From Acholoe squamosa (Eukaryota; Annelida; Polychaeta; Phyllodocida; Polynoidae), in the NCBI GenBank assembly GCA_949317995.1, contig OX439046.1, positions 38,600,002 through 38,664,001 of the forward strand: a stretch of 64,000 nt of DNA, in the 5' to 3' direction. A program made the translations under genes and the position numbers. Below the pieces are notes generated by a model. The model was not told where the DNA came from and made no database searches. It worked only from the letters and a program-made list of their open reading frames with translations. Shown in pieces: positions 63,481-64,000 of the stretch; position 1 is the stretch's first letter; every line of letters begins with the position of its first letter.

Positions 63481-64000
63481 AACCATTTGGGTTTATTAAG
63501 AGTCAAGCTGAGGTGCTCTGAGCCTTGTTACTGGATTACGTGTGACAGGCAAGGGCCACAGTAACTGCTAGACTCTGTGAGCTGAATTACAAAGGAACCT
63601 GTACGGTGGAATCGGTGAATGCTGATCATCAACCAACGAGGAGTCGTGTATTGACTCTATAATTGGTACTGACTGGTACGACAAGGCTGTGATCTACGAG
63701 GTACTGATCATGTACTTACGAGGCTGTGGTCTGCAGGGTGCTGGCCACATACACGTCCGCTTCATCCTGTCTCCGCCTCACATCCTCAATGGGGGGTGAC
63801 AAATACGGGTGACATCGGGCATCCTGAAGTCTACAGTGAAGGCTCAACGATCCACAGACATTTTCAGTCTTTATTTCTACAAGGTGGCGCGCTCTACGGG
63901 GTATGCTAAACCCTAACTGAGCGAGCAGTAAGTGATGCGAGCTACCATAGGTGATCATGCGCTATAAAGTGCTTCAGAAGGACCTGTACGTGATGAACAT
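63481..64000. other. Unassigned sequence to the window edge
   Basis: I see no gene or repeat boundary I can support. The 80-codon minus-strand frame at 63716-63958 has no recognisable motif. Confidence 0.4.

Overview
This is a piece of an animal nuclear genome made almost wholly of transposable elements set inside one another. I see no host gene, no rRNA or tRNA gene and no prokaryotic organisation. The retroelements (four Ty3/gypsy copies, a large non-coding LTR element, two LINE copies, a GIY-YIG Penelope-like element, a MITE and a SINE) suggest an invertebrate. The SINE ends in CACT repeats after a GGCGTTAAAC-type tail, which from memory resembles molluscan SINEs, so a mollusc or other lophotrochozoan is my weak best guess.

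Layout. The outermost element, gypsy E1 (+), starts left of the window and ends with its 3' LTR at 62632-63076. Its gag holds a SINE (1368-1543) and a hAT-like MITE (2587-3620). Its 3' UTR is split by gypsy E2 (-), 10204-61658, flanked by a CATA duplication. E2 holds LINE-a (about 17514-19935, -) and LINE-b (about 21626-58110, +). LINE-b was itself hit twice: by a Penelope-like element (21664-34987, 17-bp target duplication) and by a large non-coding LTR element, called LARD here (35399-55897, duplication AAAC). The Penelope element contains gypsy E3 (-), 23788-33094, duplication CTAT. The LARD contains gypsy E4 (-), 41716-54128, duplication AGTG. This gives two nests, each five elements deep, and every exact duplication fits the order. 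LTR pairs agree: E2's differ by about 4 percent plus a 14-base indel; the LARD's show one difference; E3's and E4's look identical by eye.

The most interesting system is the gypsy family itself. E1-E4 share LTR ends (TGTAGGGG...A[TC]TACA), and the three whose 5' end is visible share a tRNA-His-type primer site. Each has the order gag, pol, then a long third frame where retroviruses keep env. That third frame (ORF3, about 1,170-1,230 codons where whole) has no signal peptide or membrane segment. It has a conserved N-terminal domain, a long basic low-complexity stretch, a central domain leading into a pair of C2H2-like fingers, and a C-terminal coiled coil ending in an F-x-x-F-G...W-D-G block. 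A short conserved inverted-repeat element follows the pol stop in all four copies. The non-coding LARD shares a block of about 120 bases with the 3' UTRs of E2 and E4, in the same orientation relative to each element, so it may depend on this family for movement.

E4 looks whole. E1, E2 and E3 are fossils. To the right of E1 (63077-64000) lies a degenerate minisatellite of about 70-base units and unremarkable sequence.
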